Assembly: GCA_001771975.1 (NCBI GenBank)
Contig: MERE01000100.1
Coordinates: forward strand, 1-13,925
Origin: Betaproteobacteria bacterium RIFCSPLOWO2_02_FULL_68_150
GTDB lineage: Bacteria > Pseudomonadota > Gammaproteobacteria > Burkholderiales > SG8-39
DNA length: 13,925 nt
Direction: 5' to 3'
Shown: piece by piece, positions 13,919 to 13,925 of the stretch
Layout of the letters: the number at the start of each line of letters is the position of its first letter
Numbering within the stretch: position 1 is the first letter of the stretch
The notes under the pieces: generated by a model
Seen by the model: only the letters and a program-made list of their open reading frames with translations
The model's database searches: none
What the model was told of the DNA's origin: nothing
Made by a program: the position numbers and the translations under genes

Positions 13919-13925
13919 GCGTCGT

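Overview
This 13.9 kb window is GC-rich (about two-thirds G+C by eye) and looks like chromosomal DNA of a betaproteobacterium (Burkholderiales/Rhodocyclales-like). The reasons are an aerobic benzoyl-CoA (box) pathway cluster, a class I-type PHA synthase, and a yciB-bolA-parvulin PPIase block of a kind common in Betaproteobacteria. The taxon is inferred; there is no rRNA or marker gene to settle it. No stretch over 300 bases lacks a gene (the longest gap is 248 nt). I saw no tRNA, rRNA, CRISPR array or transposase gene.

Region 1 (1-4611, + strand) is a tight operon of box genes: the 3' end of boxC, a canonical boxB, boxA, then a second, divergent boxB. BoxA passes electrons from NADPH to BoxB, which epoxidises benzoyl-CoA; BoxC then opens the ring. 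Both boxB copies keep all six predicted di-iron ligands, but they diverge strongly in the C-terminal third, so the second may act on a different aryl-CoA. The 3' end of the second boxB runs into a long near-perfect inverted repeat (4590-4678) that supplies its last residues and its stop codon. The same hairpin separates it from the convergent minus-strand genes.

Region 2 (4691-9634, - strand) reads, in transcription order: an EamA-family transporter, PHA synthase phaC, a membrane protein with a DUF6498-like C-terminus, and a bactofilin. The 248-nt gap before the bactofilin gene carries a cluster of inverted repeats that can fold as a three-way junction. This is the best candidate for an unannotated structured element in the window.

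Region 3 (9711-12096) has a small secreted protein on + that converges, with a 2-nt gap, on a minus-strand operon. That operon encodes an AhpD-like carboxymuconolactone decarboxylase family protein, a secreted Vgb-like beta-propeller and a secreted ankyrin-repeat protein. The combination has no obvious textbook function.

Region 4 (12200-13925, + strand) is yciB (septation protein A), an overlapping bolA, and an exported parvulin-type peptidyl-prolyl isomerase followed by a probable terminator. This part looks like ordinary housekeeping sequence.
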